Assembly (NCBI RefSeq): GCF_000013745.1
Contig: NC_007925.1
Location: forward strand, 1,054,001-1,118,000
From: Rhodopseudomonas_A palustris_F
GTDB taxonomy: Bacteria; Pseudomonadota; Alphaproteobacteria; Rhizobiales; Xanthobacteraceae
Reading direction: 5' to 3'
DNA length: 64,000 nucleotides
Shown here: positions 26,603 through 36,100 of the stretch, in pieces
Layout of the letters: every line of letters starts with the position of its first letter
Numbering within the stretch: position 1 is the stretch's first letter
Made by a program: the position numbers and the translations under genes
The notes under the pieces: generated by a model
Told to the model about the DNA's origin: nothing
Database searches by the model: none
What the model saw: only the letters and a program-made list of their open reading frames with translations

Positions 26603-27805
26603 ATGCTCAACAGTCTCGATCTCGAAGGTCGCCCCCAGGATACGCGGATCGTCGTCGCGATGTCCGGCGGCGTGGATTCCTCGACCACGGCCGCGCTGTT
26701 GAAGTCCGAAGGCTACGACGTCGTCGGCATCACGCTGCAACTCTACGATCATGGCGCGGCGATTCATCGCAAGGGCGCCTGCTGCGCCGGTCAGGACATC
26801 CACGACGCCCGCGCGGTCGCTGATCGGATCGGCATTCCGCATTACGTGCTGGACTACGAGAGCCGATTTCAGGAATCGGTGATCGACAGTTTCGCGGCGA
26901 GCTACGCCACCGGCGAAACCCCGGTGCCGTGCATCGAATGCAACCGCTCGATCAAATTTCGCGATCTGTTGTCGACCGCGCGCGAGCTCGGTGCCTCCGC
27001 GCTGGCGACCGGGCACTACGTCTCGTCGCGCCGGCTGGCGGACGGCTCGCGCGCGCTGGTCTGCGCGTCCGACGCCGACCGCGACCAGAGCTACTTCCTG
27101 TTTGCGACCACCCGCGATCAGCTCGACTATCTGCGGTTTCCGCTCGGCGATATGACCAAGCCGCAGACCCGCGAACTGGCGCGCAAGTTCGGTCTCTCGG
27201 TCGCCGACAAGCACGACAGCCAGGACATCTGCTTCGTGCCGACCGGGCGCTACACCGACGTGGTGGGGCGGCTGAAGCCGAATGCGATGGAGCCTGGCGA
27301 GATCGTCGACCTCGACGGCCGCGTGCTCGGCAAGCATCAGGGCATTGTGCATTTCACCGTCGGTCAACGCCGCGGATTGGGCATCGCATCCACAGCGCCG
27401 CTTTATGTGCTGCGGCTTGAGCCGTCGACGCGGCGCGTCGTGGTCGGCCCGCGTGAAGCGCTGCGGATGGACCGCATCGTGCTGCGCGACGTCAACTGGA
27501 TCGGCGACAGTTCGCTCGACCGCGCGGTCGGCGACGGCCTCGAATTGTTCGTGCGGGTGCGCTCGACGCGGCGGCCGCAGCCGGCCTGGTTGCGGGCGCA
27601 GGACGGCGGCTATCAGGTTGAACTGGTTGCGGGAGAAGATGGCGTCTCTCCCGGGCAGGCATGCGTGTTCTACGACGCACCTGCCGGACAGGCCCGCGTG
27701 CTCGGCGGCGGCTTCATCAAGAGCGCGACGCCGAGAGCCGCGGGGAAGAGCGCGTTGCGCGGAGCGCCAGCTTCGCGGCCGCAGGTGGCGGACGCGCGCG
27801 GATAG
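26603..27805 (+). CDS. mnmA: tRNA-specific 2-thiouridylase
   Basis: A 400-residue enzyme that activates U34 with ATP and adds sulfur in tRNA-Lys, -Glu and -Gln. The PP-loop is VVAMSGGVDSS. The first catalytic Cys lies in PVPCIECNRS and the second in DSQDICFVP. GHYVSSRR and the C-terminal beta-barrel block FTVGQRRGLGI complete the family pattern. The start at MLNSLDLEGRPQDTR fits relatives; an ATG four codons earlier is possible. The tail after GGGFI is longer than in many homologues. pmtA follows 18 bp later. Confidence 0.96.
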   Translation: MLNSLDLEGRPQDTRIVVAMSGGVDSSTTAALLKSEGYDVVGITLQLYDHGAAIHRKGACCAGQDIHDARAVADRIGIPHYVLDYESRFQESVIDSFAASYATGETPVPCIECNRSIKFRDLLSTARELGASALATGHYVSSRRLADGSRALVCASDADRDQSYFLFATTRDQLDYLRFPLGDMTKPQTRELARKFGLSVADKHDSQDICFVPTGRYTDVVGRLKPNAMEPGEIVDLDGRVLGKHQGIVHFTVGQRRGLGIASTAPLYVLRLEPSTRRVVVGPREALRMDRIVLRDVNWIGDSSLDRAVGDGLELFVRVRSTRRPQPAWLRAQDGGYQVELVAGEDGVSPGQACVFYDAPAGQARVLGGGFIKSATPRAAGKSALRGAPASRPQVADARG

Positions 27806-27823
27806 CATCAATCGGGGCAGCAC

Positions 27824-28462
27824 ATGAGTAACGATATCGACCGCGCCGGCGTCGCGAAGGCGTATGCGCGCTGGGCGCCGATCTACGATCTGGTGTTCGG
27901 CAAGGTTTTTGATTCGGGTCGGCAATCGACCATCGCGGTGGCCGACGCCATCGGCGGCCGGGTGCTCGACGTCGGCGTCGGCACCGGATTGTCGCTGTCG
28001 GATTATTCGCCGACCACCCGGCTGTGCGGCGTCGACATTTCCGAACCGATGCTGCGCAAGGCGCAGGAGCGGGTGCGCGCGCTGAAGCTGAGCAATGTCG
28101 ACGTGCTGGGGGTGATGGACGCCAAGAATTTGGCGTTCCCGGACTGCTACTTCGATGCCGTGGTGGCGCAATACGTCATCACCGCGGTGCCCGACCCGGA
28201 AGCCACGCTCGATGACTTTGTCCGGGTGCTGAAGCCCGGCGGCGAACTGATCCTGGTCAACCACATCGGCGCCGAAAGCGGCCCGCGCAAAATATTCGAA
28301 CTGGCGTTCGCGCCGTTGGCGCGCCGGCTTGGCTGGCGTCCCGAGTTCCCCTGGGCGCGTCTGGTCAATTGGGCGGCGCGGCACGGCGGCGTCAGCCTGG
28401 AGGAGCGGCGGCCGATGCCGCCGATGGGGCATTTCTCGTTGATCCGCTATCGCAAGGCCTAA
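27824..28462 (+). CDS. pmtA: Phosphatidylethanolamine N-methyltransferase
   Basis: A 212-residue SAM-dependent methyltransferase of the Rhodobacter-type PmtA family, which converts phosphatidylethanolamine by steps to phosphatidylcholine at the membrane. The N-terminal motif YARWAPIYDLVFGKVFDSGR is diagnostic. The SAM site is LDVGVGTGLSL, with an acidic second motif CGVDISEPML and the post-I block FDAVVAQYVITAVPDP. The C-terminus FSLIRYRK is family-like. Phosphatidylcholine is typical of photosynthetic and plant-associated alphaproteobacteria. It is probably cotranscribed with mnmA. Confidence 0.9.
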   Translation: MSNDIDRAGVAKAYARWAPIYDLVFGKVFDSGRQSTIAVADAIGGRVLDVGVGTGLSLSDYSPTTRLCGVDISEPMLRKAQERVRALKLSNVDVLGVMDAKNLAFPDCYFDAVVAQYVITAVPDPEATLDDFVRVLKPGGELILVNHIGAESGPRKIFELAFAPLARRLGWRPEFPWARLVNWAARHGGVSLEERRPMPPMGHFSLIRYRKA

Positions 28463-28507
28463 CGCGCAGGGCAGGGAACATCGGCGGCCGTCGCCGGTTC
28501 TCTCCGC

Positions 28508-28867
28508 ATGCGACACCTTCGGCTCCCATTGTTGATCTGCGCGGCGACGCTGGCCTCCGGCGTCGCCGTCGCTCAAGCCCCGCCGACGACGGCGCCCGCG
28601 CAAGTTGCGCCTGCGCCGCAGGCCGGCTCCAGCAATTGCGCGCCGAGCCGCACCGCCCCCGAGCAGGGCAGCATCACCACGCCTGATGCCACCACCGGCC
28701 AGGGCCGCGAGCCGCTGGGCGACAAGCTCGCCCGCTCCGATGGCGTGCTGTGCCCGCCGGCCGGTGTCGATCCGGAGATTCGGGCGCCGACACCGGATGT
28801 CGGCAACATGCCGGTGATTCCGCCGCCGGGCAGTCCGGGTGGCGACCCCACCGTCCGGCCGAAATAA
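28508..28867 (+). CDS. Small exported Pro/Ala-rich protein
   Basis: A 119-residue protein with a signal peptide (MRHLRLPLLICAATLASGV, cleavage likely after VAQA). The mature part is low complexity and rich in Pro, Ala, Gly and Thr. It keeps two Cys (SSNCAPS and GVLCPPAG) and a more conserved-looking core, GREPLGDKLARSDGVLCPP. It is probably periplasmic with unknown role. Confidence 0.7.
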   Translation: MRHLRLPLLICAATLASGVAVAQAPPTTAPAQVAPAPQAGSSNCAPSRTAPEQGSITTPDATTGQGREPLGDKLARSDGVLCPPAGVDPEIRAPTPDVGNMPVIPPPGSPGGDPTVRPK

Positions 28868-28896
28868 CCCATTCCACGGCCGATCGGCCAGCCTGC

Positions 28897-28925
28897 TTGA
28901 CAGGCCGTCGGCCGCCTCCTTATAT
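28897..28925 (+). promoter_or_regulatory. Promoter of the tRNA-Met gene
   Basis: TTGACA at 28897-28902 and TTATAT at 28920-28925 with 17-bp spacing, ending 49 bp before the first base of the tRNA. This is the expected arrangement for a strong sigma-70 stable-RNA promoter. Confidence 0.7.
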
Positions 28926-28974
28926 GCCGCGCGTTCGCGGCCCAAGCCGACGGTTTTGGCCGACGACAGCGCGT

Positions 28975-29051
28975 GGCGGGGTAGCTCAGCTGGTTAGAGC
29001 ACGGGAATCATAATCCTGGGGTCGGGGGTTCGAGTCCCTCTCCCGCTACCA
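28975..29051 (+). tRNA. tRNA-Met (CAT), elongator type
   Basis: A 77-nt cloverleaf with encoded CCA. The acceptor stem is GGCGGGG/TCCCGCT (with G-T pairs at both ends), the anticodon stem is CGGGA/TCCTG and the loop ATCATAA gives anticodon CAT. The T arm is GGGGG-TTCGAGT-CCCTC. The body matches elongator tRNA-Met and not the initiator, which would have three GC pairs in the anticodon stem. Its 3' part serves as the island attachment site. Confidence 0.95.
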
Positions 29052-30622
29052 CTGATCCCCCCTCCATCAGAACGGGTCGGGAACAAATCCGAATTCGTCA
29101 ATTGTGCCAATCGTCCCTGCACTTCGACGTTGAAGCCCCGGCCGTACGGTTCGGCGTGGACGATGACTCCGGCCACCAGCCGCCGTAACGCTTCGATCAA
29201 TTCCGCCGATTCCACGAAGTCGCTGTGCTCGGCGGCAAGGTCGGCCAGTCTCTCTACATCGGCGCGGTATTGCTCGATCGTAGCGGGATGCAATGTGACC
29301 ATATCGGCTTCGTTGGCGCATTTCAGCTTGCCGTCTATGTCGGCGCGCTCGATTTCAAGTTCCTTGATCCTCGGTACCAAGGTGGCGAGATCGACACCTT
29401 GGGTTATCGCATCGATCAGGCGCTCAAGTTCGCGTGAGACCTCGGCATTGCGACGTGTCAGCTTGCTCATCTGGTCGCTGGCCTCGCGTGCAAGGCGTCG
29501 CCGCTCGTCGTTATAGGCCTTGATGTATTCAGTAATCGCAATTGGATTGGACAGTTCGTCTTTCAGTCCCGCAAACACGGCCGCTTCAACGGCGTCGCGG
29601 TTGACCTTGCGGCTGTTGGTGCAGGCCCCACTCTCCTTGTAGGTGCCGCATTGCAGCCGCGCCGACCGCTTGCGATTGCCGATAGACACCATTCCACCGC
29701 CGCAGGATCCACATCGAAGCAAGCCAGAAAGCGGACGCCGTGGGGCGCGGGATTGAGTCGCGCCGAGGTGCGAGCGCTTCAGCTTGATGGCTTGCGCCGC
29801 GTTCCAGGTCACATCATCGATGATGCGCAGTTGCGGCGCCTCGGTAATTCGATGTTGCTCCTTCGGATTAATCCGCGAGATCCGTTTGCCCGTGGTCGGA
29901 TCCTTGACCATCCGCACCTTGTTCCAGACGATACGGCCGGCATAAAGCTCATTGAGCAGCATGCCGTGACCGCGCGCGTTGTTCCCATTGATCGTAGATG
30001 CGTTCCACCTAGTCCCGCGCGGCGCCGCAATGCGATCAGCATTGAGTTCGGCAGCAATGGCGCGCGGCGTGACGCCAGCAACAAAGCGCGCGAAGATGTG
30101 CTGCACGATCTTGGCTTGCGCGTCGTCTATGACGAGCTCGCCCGGCGAACCCGGGACGGTGGAATAGCCATACGCGCGTCCACCGGCGTGGCGGCCGTCG
30201 CGGATCACGCCCTCGAGTCCGCGCCGTACGTGCAGCGCCAGGTTTTCCAGATACATTTCGCCCATCAATGCCCGCAGCGCGCCATCGATCTTGGTCACTT
30301 TCCCGGTCGCGGTGTGGATGGTGATGCCAAGAAAATCGAGTTCCTTGCGAGCAGCGTGATAATCGGCCTGGTCGCGAAAAATGCGATCCATGTCTTCAGC
30401 AACGATGACGTCGAACAGTCTTGCCGCCGCAGCGCGCATCAGCGCGACGAAGCCGGGACGATTCTTCGCCGACGACGCGGACACAGCCCGGTCCTCGAAG
30501 GTCAACACTACCGTCATGCCATTGCGAGCGCAGACCTCGCGGCAGAACGCGATCTGGTCGTCGACCGATTTATCGTTTTGCAGGTCGCTCGAAAAACGAG
30601 CGTAGATGGCGACGCGGATCAT
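28994..30622 (-). CDS. Large serine recombinase (island integrase)
   Basis: A 542-residue site-specific recombinase that should integrate and excise the island at the tRNA-Met gene. The resolvase domain opens VAIYARFSSDLQ with catalytic Ser11, and Arg residues follow in the catalytic domain. A recombinase domain (PRAIAAELNADR) comes next, then a zinc-ribbon domain (LLRCGSCGGGM with a second Cys pair in LQCGTYKESGAC) and a coiled-coil motif. The last ~20 residues are encoded by the complement of the tRNA gene itself, so the natural end is set by the attachment site. It is coupled by ATGA to the small gene before it. Confidence 0.93.
   Translation of the reverse strand: MIRVAIYARFSSDLQNDKSVDDQIAFCREVCARNGMTVVLTFEDRAVSASSAKNRPGFVALMRAAAARLFDVIVAEDMDRIFRDQADYHAARKELDFLGITIHTATGKVTKIDGALRALMGEMYLENLALHVRRGLEGVIRDGRHAGGRAYGYSTVPGSPGELVIDDAQAKIVQHIFARFVAGVTPRAIAAELNADRIAAPRGTRWNASTINGNNARGHGMLLNELYAGRIVWNKVRMVKDPTTGKRISRINPKEQHRITEAPQLRIIDDVTWNAAQAIKLKRSHLGATQSRAPRRPLSGLLRCGSCGGGMVSIGNRKRSARLQCGTYKESGACTNSRKVNRDAVEAAVFAGLKDELSNPIAITEYIKAYNDERRRLAREASDQMSKLTRRNAEVSRELERLIDAITQGVDLATLVPRIKELEIERADIDGKLKCANEADMVTLHPATIEQYRADVERLADLAAEHSDFVESAELIEALRRLVAGVIVHAEPYGRGFNVEVQGRLAQLTNSDLFPTRSDGGGISGSGRGTRTPDPRIMIPVL
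29035..29060. repeat. Attachment site, left (tRNA 3' end)
   Basis: 26 bp from the T-arm through CCA into ACTGATCCCC are repeated exactly at 51358-51383. This pair probably marks the attachment sites of the island. The site lies inside the tRNA gene and inside the recombinase reading frame. Confidence 0.75.
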
Positions 30623-30777
30623 GCGCTCGGCTCCGTCGCGCGGGCTTGAAGTGATAGGCGCGCGATCTCTGCTTCATGATCTAACCGAGCCCTCAGTTTG
30701 GCAAGCGCCCTGACCACGGCAAGAACGTCCTCCCCGGGCGGATTTTTCGGTCTTTGTGGTTTAACCGCCGGTGGCAT
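30619..30777 (-). CDS. 52-residue coupling protein before the recombinase
   Basis: A short gene: MPPAVKPQRPKNPPGEDVL, then a charged helix (VVRALAKLRARLDHEAEIARL). Its ATG overlaps the end of the upstream 153-residue gene by 17 bp and its TGA overlaps the recombinase ATG (ATGA), so all three are translationally linked. A Pro-rich start and a single amphipathic helix suggest a small partner or directionality factor for the recombinase. That role is inferred from position only. Confidence 0.6.
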   Translation of the reverse strand: MPPAVKPQRPKNPPGEDVLAVVRALAKLRARLDHEAEIARLSLQARATEPSA

Positions 30778-31222
30778 CGCTCGAAACCATGGCGAAAATG
30801 GCCCAATCGCCGCTCCCGATGGCCTTGTGGTTGGTCACCAGAAGGTCCATCTCGTCGTTGCCGATCCAAGTGATGCCGATCAGCCAGTTACCTTTCCAGC
30901 GCTCCAACAGCACTCGCCGGAGGAAGAAAAGGGTGGGGAGTTCGGGGGCGTGATCGAAGCGGTGCGAGTCGTTCGGCGTCTGCACCGCCAGTCGAAGAGC
31001 CTCTGCACCGTCGGTTGAAGAAAAAGCGGCGCTTCTGGTTGGCGCAGTCGCCGCAGTGATCGGCGCGGGGATCACCGGATTGAAGCTGACGCGCTGGGTC
31101 TGCGCCAGCGTGGCATCGATCGGCGCGACGATGTCGCCGACGCGCCGGTTCTTCGTCCACGGCCGATGAAGCGGTGGAGCGGGTTTAAGATCCTGAAGCT
31201 GAACTACGCGAATACCAGCCAT
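30761..31222 (-). CDS. Hypothetical protein of the recombinase operon
   Basis: A 153-residue protein starting MAGIRVVQLQDLKPAPPLHR. The N-terminal third is Pro-rich and looks flexible. The C-terminal half is more ordered (PTLFFLRRVLLERWKGNWLIGITWIGNDEMDLLV). It reads directly into the 52-residue gene and the recombinase, so it belongs to the integration module. I do not recognise it. The 302 bases upstream (31223-31524) show no gene. Confidence 0.5.
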   Translation of the reverse strand: MAGIRVVQLQDLKPAPPLHRPWTKNRRVGDIVAPIDATLAQTQRVSFNPVIPAPITAATAPTRSAAFSSTDGAEALRLAVQTPNDSHRFDHAPELPTLFFLRRVLLERWKGNWLIGITWIGNDEMDLLVTNHKAIGSGDWAIFAMVSSDATGG

Positions 31223-31524
31223 CCGCTCAGCATGGCGTAGCAAGCATATCCACAAAAGGGTAGGTTACCTTGCGTCGTAAGAACGGAAAGCTTAGCGCGT
31301 CAATCGGCGGGTTGGTCCTATAATGCGACCTTCTGCTGATGCGGCAGATATGAGCTGCTGCCGGTTTCATGGATATCCGGTTAAGCTAATCCCACCTTGC
31401 GGGAACGGGTCCGGGGTCAGTTGCCGTCGCCGCGGAGCGAGCGGATCGGGGTCGCCGACCGTTACAAGAACCCATCGCCCTTGCGGGTTTCCGTGGTAAT
31501 TGTCGCACGACGCAGGGGGAGCCT

Positions 31525-31995
31525 ATGGACATCAACGACCCGCGCTTGGAGGAAGCGCACAAGAACATGGTCGAGCGCGTCGAAAAGTACGACGAGCGGA
31601 TCGTGACCGTTTTGAAATGTCACCTCACGGCAGAGCAGGCACTGGACGATTTACTCGGATCAGCGTCCAGGCGATGGAAGCGCCGTTCCTTCGCCGGCAA
31701 AATCGATGTGGTGGAAAAGCTTTTCTTGCCGGAGCTCGATCCGCCGATGTGGGCTGTGCTGAAGGCGGGCAACGATCTACGCAACGCCGTGGCTCACGGA
31801 CACAAGGAGGGGACGGTCACCCAGCGGATGGCCGACCTACGCAAAGCACTCCTCGCCTGGGTGCCGCCTGAACAGAGACCGGGTGTTGAAGCTATGACCG
31901 ATCCTCAGATGGTCAGCACCGCATTCTTCCAATGTGCCAGCTTCATCGTCGTTGCCACAGATCGCCTCATAGAGAAGCACAAAAGGAAGAAGTGA
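31525..31995 (+). CDS. HEPN-like helical protein
   Basis: A 156-residue all-helical protein starting MDINDPRLEEAHKNMVER after a GGGGGAGCC site. LRNAVAHGH at residues 85-93 gives Arg86-Asn87-x3-His91, the RX4H motif of HEPN-superfamily RNases. Many HEPN proteins are toxins or RNA-cleaving defence effectors; others are inactive binding domains. No nucleotidyltransferase antitoxin is adjacent. The call rests on one motif and the helical context. Confidence 0.6.
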   Translation: MDINDPRLEEAHKNMVERVEKYDERIVTVLKCHLTAEQALDDLLGSASRRWKRRSFAGKIDVVEKLFLPELDPPMWAVLKAGNDLRNAVAHGHKEGTVTQRMADLRKALLAWVPPEQRPGVEAMTDPQMVSTAFFQCASFIVVATDRLIEKHKRKK

Positions 31996-31996
31996 C

Positions 31997-32128
31997 TCAC
32001 CTCCGCTTCGGCTTCTGATTCGCGATGTAGGTGGCCGTGCATTCTCCGATGATGAGAAGGAGAACGGCGCAAAACGTCAGGGCGTCGTGAACATTGTAGA
32101 TGATTGCGGCCCAACCGATGGTTTTCAC
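31997..32128 (-). CDS. Possible 43-residue membrane peptide
   Basis: A GTG-started frame: a short N-terminus, then the hydrophobic segment TFCAVLLLIIGECTATYIA, and a basic end QKPKRR. Its likely ribosome site GAGGGA lies inside a 12-bp stem (32132-32177). It converges on the HEPN-like gene with a 1-bp gap. Single-span small proteins in such places are sometimes toxins or regulators; there is no homology I can name. Confidence 0.35.
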   Translation of the reverse strand: MKTIGWAAIIYNVHDALTFCAVLLLIIGECTATYIANQKPKRR

Positions 32129-32131
32129 AAT

Positions 32132-32177
32132 AGCGATCCCTCAGCCCGTGGGGCTGTTTGCAGTTTGAGGGATCGCT
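32132..32177. terminator. 12-bp perfect hairpin
   Basis: AGCGATCCCTCA at 32132-32143 pairs exactly with TGAGGGATCGCT at 32166-32177. Followed by only a short T-run on either side. It could terminate the HEPN transcript from the left, or hide the ribosome site of the small minus-strand frame. The rest of the gap to 32374 shows no gene. Confidence 0.45.
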
Positions 32178-32374
32178 TTGCGTGGCCTGTGGCCCACCAC
32201 GCGGTGCTTGTCAGGGCACCAGAGATCGGATGTCGCCGGTTTAGCGTCTGGCAGGACGGGGCATCACCCCATAGTTCCCATAGATCATAGACACAGACCC
32301 CGATATCGACCGACAGGGCATAGGTCGGAGGCCTGCGCAACGATTTATGGGTCACACACACGATTTCAAGGCCC

Positions 32375-32689
32375 TCAGAAGGTCGCTTTTTTGCGGGCTT
32401 GGCGTGCCTCTGAAGCCGAGAATCGGTAGCCCGTCATGAACTGGTGCCCGTCGGAGTGCTCCAAGCCGATCATGGCCAGGTGGACGTACCGGGGGAGCCG
32501 TTCGGTTGATTTTTCCCACGCAATGATGGTCTGGCGCGATCCGACCTGAAGTGCGAGCCTCAGCATGTCCTGGGTCATTCCAAATCGTTTGCGCCACGCC
32601 CGGAGATCTGCACCGGTTATGCCGGGAGAACCCAAGAATGTCGGTTCGTGGATGTCCAGATTCGCAACATTTTCAGACCATTCGGACAT
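32375..32689 (-). CDS. XRE-type helix-turn-helix protein
   Basis: A 104-residue regulator starting MSEWSENVANLDIHEPTFLG. A Cro/C1-like HTH is visible in ADLRAWRKRFGMTQDMLRLAL followed by VGSRQTIIAWEKS, the usual position of the recognition helix. It contains no effector domain. Sits between the HEPN-like gene and the AlpA-like gene and may regulate the transfer region or serve as an antitoxin. An upstream GTG would add 13 residues. Confidence 0.75.
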   Translation of the reverse strand: MSEWSENVANLDIHEPTFLGSPGITGADLRAWRKRFGMTQDMLRLALQVGSRQTIIAWEKSTERLPRYVHLAMIGLEHSDGHQFMTGYRFSASEARQARKKATF

Positions 32690-32851
32690 TGGGTGCCTCA
32701 AAAACGTAGAAAAATTGGGGGTCGGCACCCTGAAGATACGCAGAGAAAGTTAAATGATAGCTAAACACCGAGACAAGTATTTTGGCCGCGGGAGATGTCC
32801 CCTGCCGGCGGTCCGGTTTCATGGCGTCCAGCAGCCTCGACCTCAGCGAGG

Positions 32852-33058
32852 CTATTCGAAATCGCCCCGTGGTCGCCATGCGACAGGATTGGCGACCCAG
32901 CGGTTGATTTCGGATTCGCGCCAGCCTGCGCCGTTGCTGCTGATTCTGAGCTGAGCCGGGAATGTGCCCTCGGCGATCTTGCGGTAGATGGTGGACCTGG
33001 ACAGGCCGGCGCGGGCGAGAACGGTTTTCAGACGGATGATACGGTCTGGTTCGGGCAT
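32852..33058 (-). CDS. AlpA-family regulator / excisionase-like protein
   Basis: A 68-residue MerR-type winged helix protein of the AlpA family. RIIRLKTVLARAGLSRSTIYRKIAEG holds the HTH, and GWRESEINRWVA the second conserved block. AlpA-like proteins control excision of integrated elements or act as recombination directionality factors. GGAGG precedes the start. Its place next to the relaxase suggests it switches the island between integrated and transfer states. Confidence 0.9.
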   Translation of the reverse strand: MPEPDRIIRLKTVLARAGLSRSTIYRKIAEGTFPAQLRISSNGAGWRESEINRWVANPVAWRPRGDFE

Positions 33059-33176
33059 GGAAACGCTGCCTCCTGCTGACTACTCCTGATCCAGACAGAG
33101 CCAGCAGTAACCGGCAGGCAAGAGCGTTTTCCGACTCGGCGAAGCGTGGCGAACCGGCGGCGGAAAATAGGATAGG

Positions 33177-36100
33177 TCAGATTCCGATCCCCCGGCCTCT
33201 GCCGATGTCGATACCGTGCGCAAAGGCAAGGGCCGCGCTGAGCCGGCGTCCACTTTCCATCTGGATGCCGAGTTCGGCCCTGCGGTTGGCGAGGATGGAT
33301 TCTAGCTGCGGATCGCGCTCCAGGCTTTTCGCCATGACGCCCATGCTTGCCCGCGTGGTCTTGTAACCGGACATGTCGCCGGCCTGATACTGACGCTGGC
33401 TGGTTTGGTCGAGCTTGTGCCAACGTTCCACGAAGCGGTCGGCGCGCCGGGCTGGGGCGGTGCGCAGCTCGGTTTCGAGTTGGAGGGCGCGGATCGCGCG
33501 GGCGGGATTGCCCGAAGCGGCTTGCTCTGCGAGTTCCGGGTTCGTCTTGTAGGCGGCTTCGGCGTCGTGCGAACCATAGGGCCGTACCTCCTCGAACTCC
33601 TTGCGGGCCTCCTGCAATTCCTTCACCTGCTCCGGGCTGGCCTTGCCGCCCTGCTGCTGCATCTCGAAGATCATATCCACGGCGCGGGCGTGGCGGATGA
33701 GCGCCTTGGTGCGAGCTTGGCGCAGCGCCGCGTCGCTGTCCGCTGCCACGGTCCTTCCCGGCGCATCGTCCGTCGTTCGCCGGACCGCCGCCGCGGCGCT
33801 TTCCCTTTCCGGCTCCGACCTGGCTTCCGGTGCGGGGACCGTCGGTGGGCGGAGGCCATCGAACATGCCGCGCACCCTCTCGGGCACGATCTTGCGCACG
33901 ATCTCGGCGACACGGGCGCGGAAGGTGATGCCGCGCCGCTCGGCATAGTTTTGCACCGGGTCAACCCGATCGTAGTCCGACGCCATGTCCTTGGCCCGAT
34001 CGCGCGACAGGGTGCGGGTGAGCCGGTCCTGGCTGGTGAAGTCGTCACGGCCGTAATGCAGCTCCATGCCGTCACGGTGCCGGGAAAGAGCGACATAGCT
34101 GGCGTGGGCGTCCAGGCCCGGCGTCGCCAGCACATGGGTGCGGTCCACCGTCATGCCCTGCGCCTTGTGGATGGTCGCGGCATAGCCATGGTCGATGCGG
34201 TTGTAATCCTTCAGGTCGAATTCAACGGAACGGCCATCGTCGATGCACACGGACATGGATTGCTGACTGACATGCTCGATGGCGCCGAGCGTGCCGTTCT
34301 TCACGCCAAGCCCGCGCTCGTTTTGCAGGAACATGACGCGATCTCCGGTGGCGAAGCTGCGAGCGCCGCGTTCGACCGTGACACGCACATCCTCGCCGAG
34401 ATCGCCGGCCGCCCGCATCCGTTCCCGCGCGGCGGCGTTGAGCGCATGAACCTCGTCATTGGTGTGGGTGAGGATGATGCGGCTGCGGTCCGGCGATGCC
34501 TGCCGGTCGCGGTCCCAGCGGTCGATCAGATTTTTGCGCGCGTCCTCTCGTGTCGGGGCAGCATGGACCATGCCGTGGGAGCGATAGGCATCAAGCGCGT
34601 GGCCGATTTTGCCGTTGGCGAGATCGCGCGTGGCGTCGCGCTGCCAGTCCTGCCGCTGGCGGCGCACCTCGCCGATCTCCGCGCCGCCGTGGCGGTCAAA
34701 GATCGACCGAAACGCCGCGCCCGCTTCTATTGCTTGCAACTGCTGCGGATCGCCGACCAGCACCACCTTGGCGCCGGCCTCGGCAGCATGGGACAGCACG
34801 CGCTCCAACTGGCGCGTGCCGACCATGCCGGCCTCGTCGATCACCAACACATCGCGCGCGCTGAGCAGGTCGCGACCCTGCGCCCAGCCATGTTCCAGGC
34901 TGGCGATGGTGCGCGACGCGATGCCCGATCCGCTTGCCAGATTCTCAGCGGCGATGCCGGACAACGCCACGCCCCGAACCTCGTAACCTGCTGCTTCCCA
35001 AGCCTCCCGCGCCACGCCCAGCATCGCGCTCTTTCCCGTTCCGGCATGGCCGACCACGACGCCGAGATCGCGACCGTTCGTGACCTGCGCCAAGGCGTCG
35101 GCCTGCTCCGCCGAAAGCATCAGACCGCGCGCTTCCGCCCGCGCCCGCGCCGCCAACCTGTCAGCGTCCTGCACCTCATGACGATCCCGCTCCGCCATCA
35201 GCTCGGTGGCGCGGTGCAGGCGCTGTTCGGTCTCGATCATGTCGCGGGTGGTGAAGCGGTCCTCACCCCGTCCGTCCTTGCCCAGTTCGACCAGATCGGG
35301 CGCGCCCCGCATCGTCCCTATGACCTGGTTGAACTGGTCGATGCCGTCGCTGTGCCGGTGCGCGAACTTCGCCATGTCGCGCTGCGTGAAGGTCGATTGC
35401 TGCTGCGTGATGGCGTCCAGCGCGATGGAAGGATCGGCGATAATTCTTGCGCCGTTGCCCCGCGCAATCTGGCGGTGCATCTCGGCCCGATCAGCGACAT
35501 TGGTGGCGGCCTCGATCCCTCGCCCCTCGATCCCTTGGCTTTCGATCCGCTGCGCCGTCGCGCCGATCTGGCTTTGCGGCTCCAGCCCGATGCCCTGTGC
35601 TTCAAGGCTTCGATGGTCGATCCGGGCGTCGATGTCGAGTTCGGCCAGCCGCTGATTGGCGATCTCGGCCCAGCGTTCCCGCCAGCGCTCGACCATCTCG
35701 GTGCGGTTCCAGTCTCGTATCTTTGGGCCGAAGCCGTTTTCGTTCACCGCACGCATGGTCAGCATGACATGGGCGTGGGGTTTGGGCATGCCGTCCTCGG
35801 CCATGTCCCAATGCACATTGACGTCGGCAATCATGCCTTGGTCAACGAATTCGGACTGCACGAAGTCGTGGGCCAGTTCGATGCCTTGGCGCTGCGTCAG
35901 CTCGCGCGGAAGGGCGAATTCGACCTCGCGGGCGAGCTGCGCGTCCTTGCGGACCTCGAAGGATTCGACATCGTTCCACAACCGTTCGCGGTCGCGCCAT
36001 GCCTGCGGCGCATTCTCCGGCAGCATGACCTCGGAATGGACGACGCCGCGCTTGGCCGAAAAGTCGTAGCTACGCTCAAGCCGGTCGTCGCGCAGCCGCG

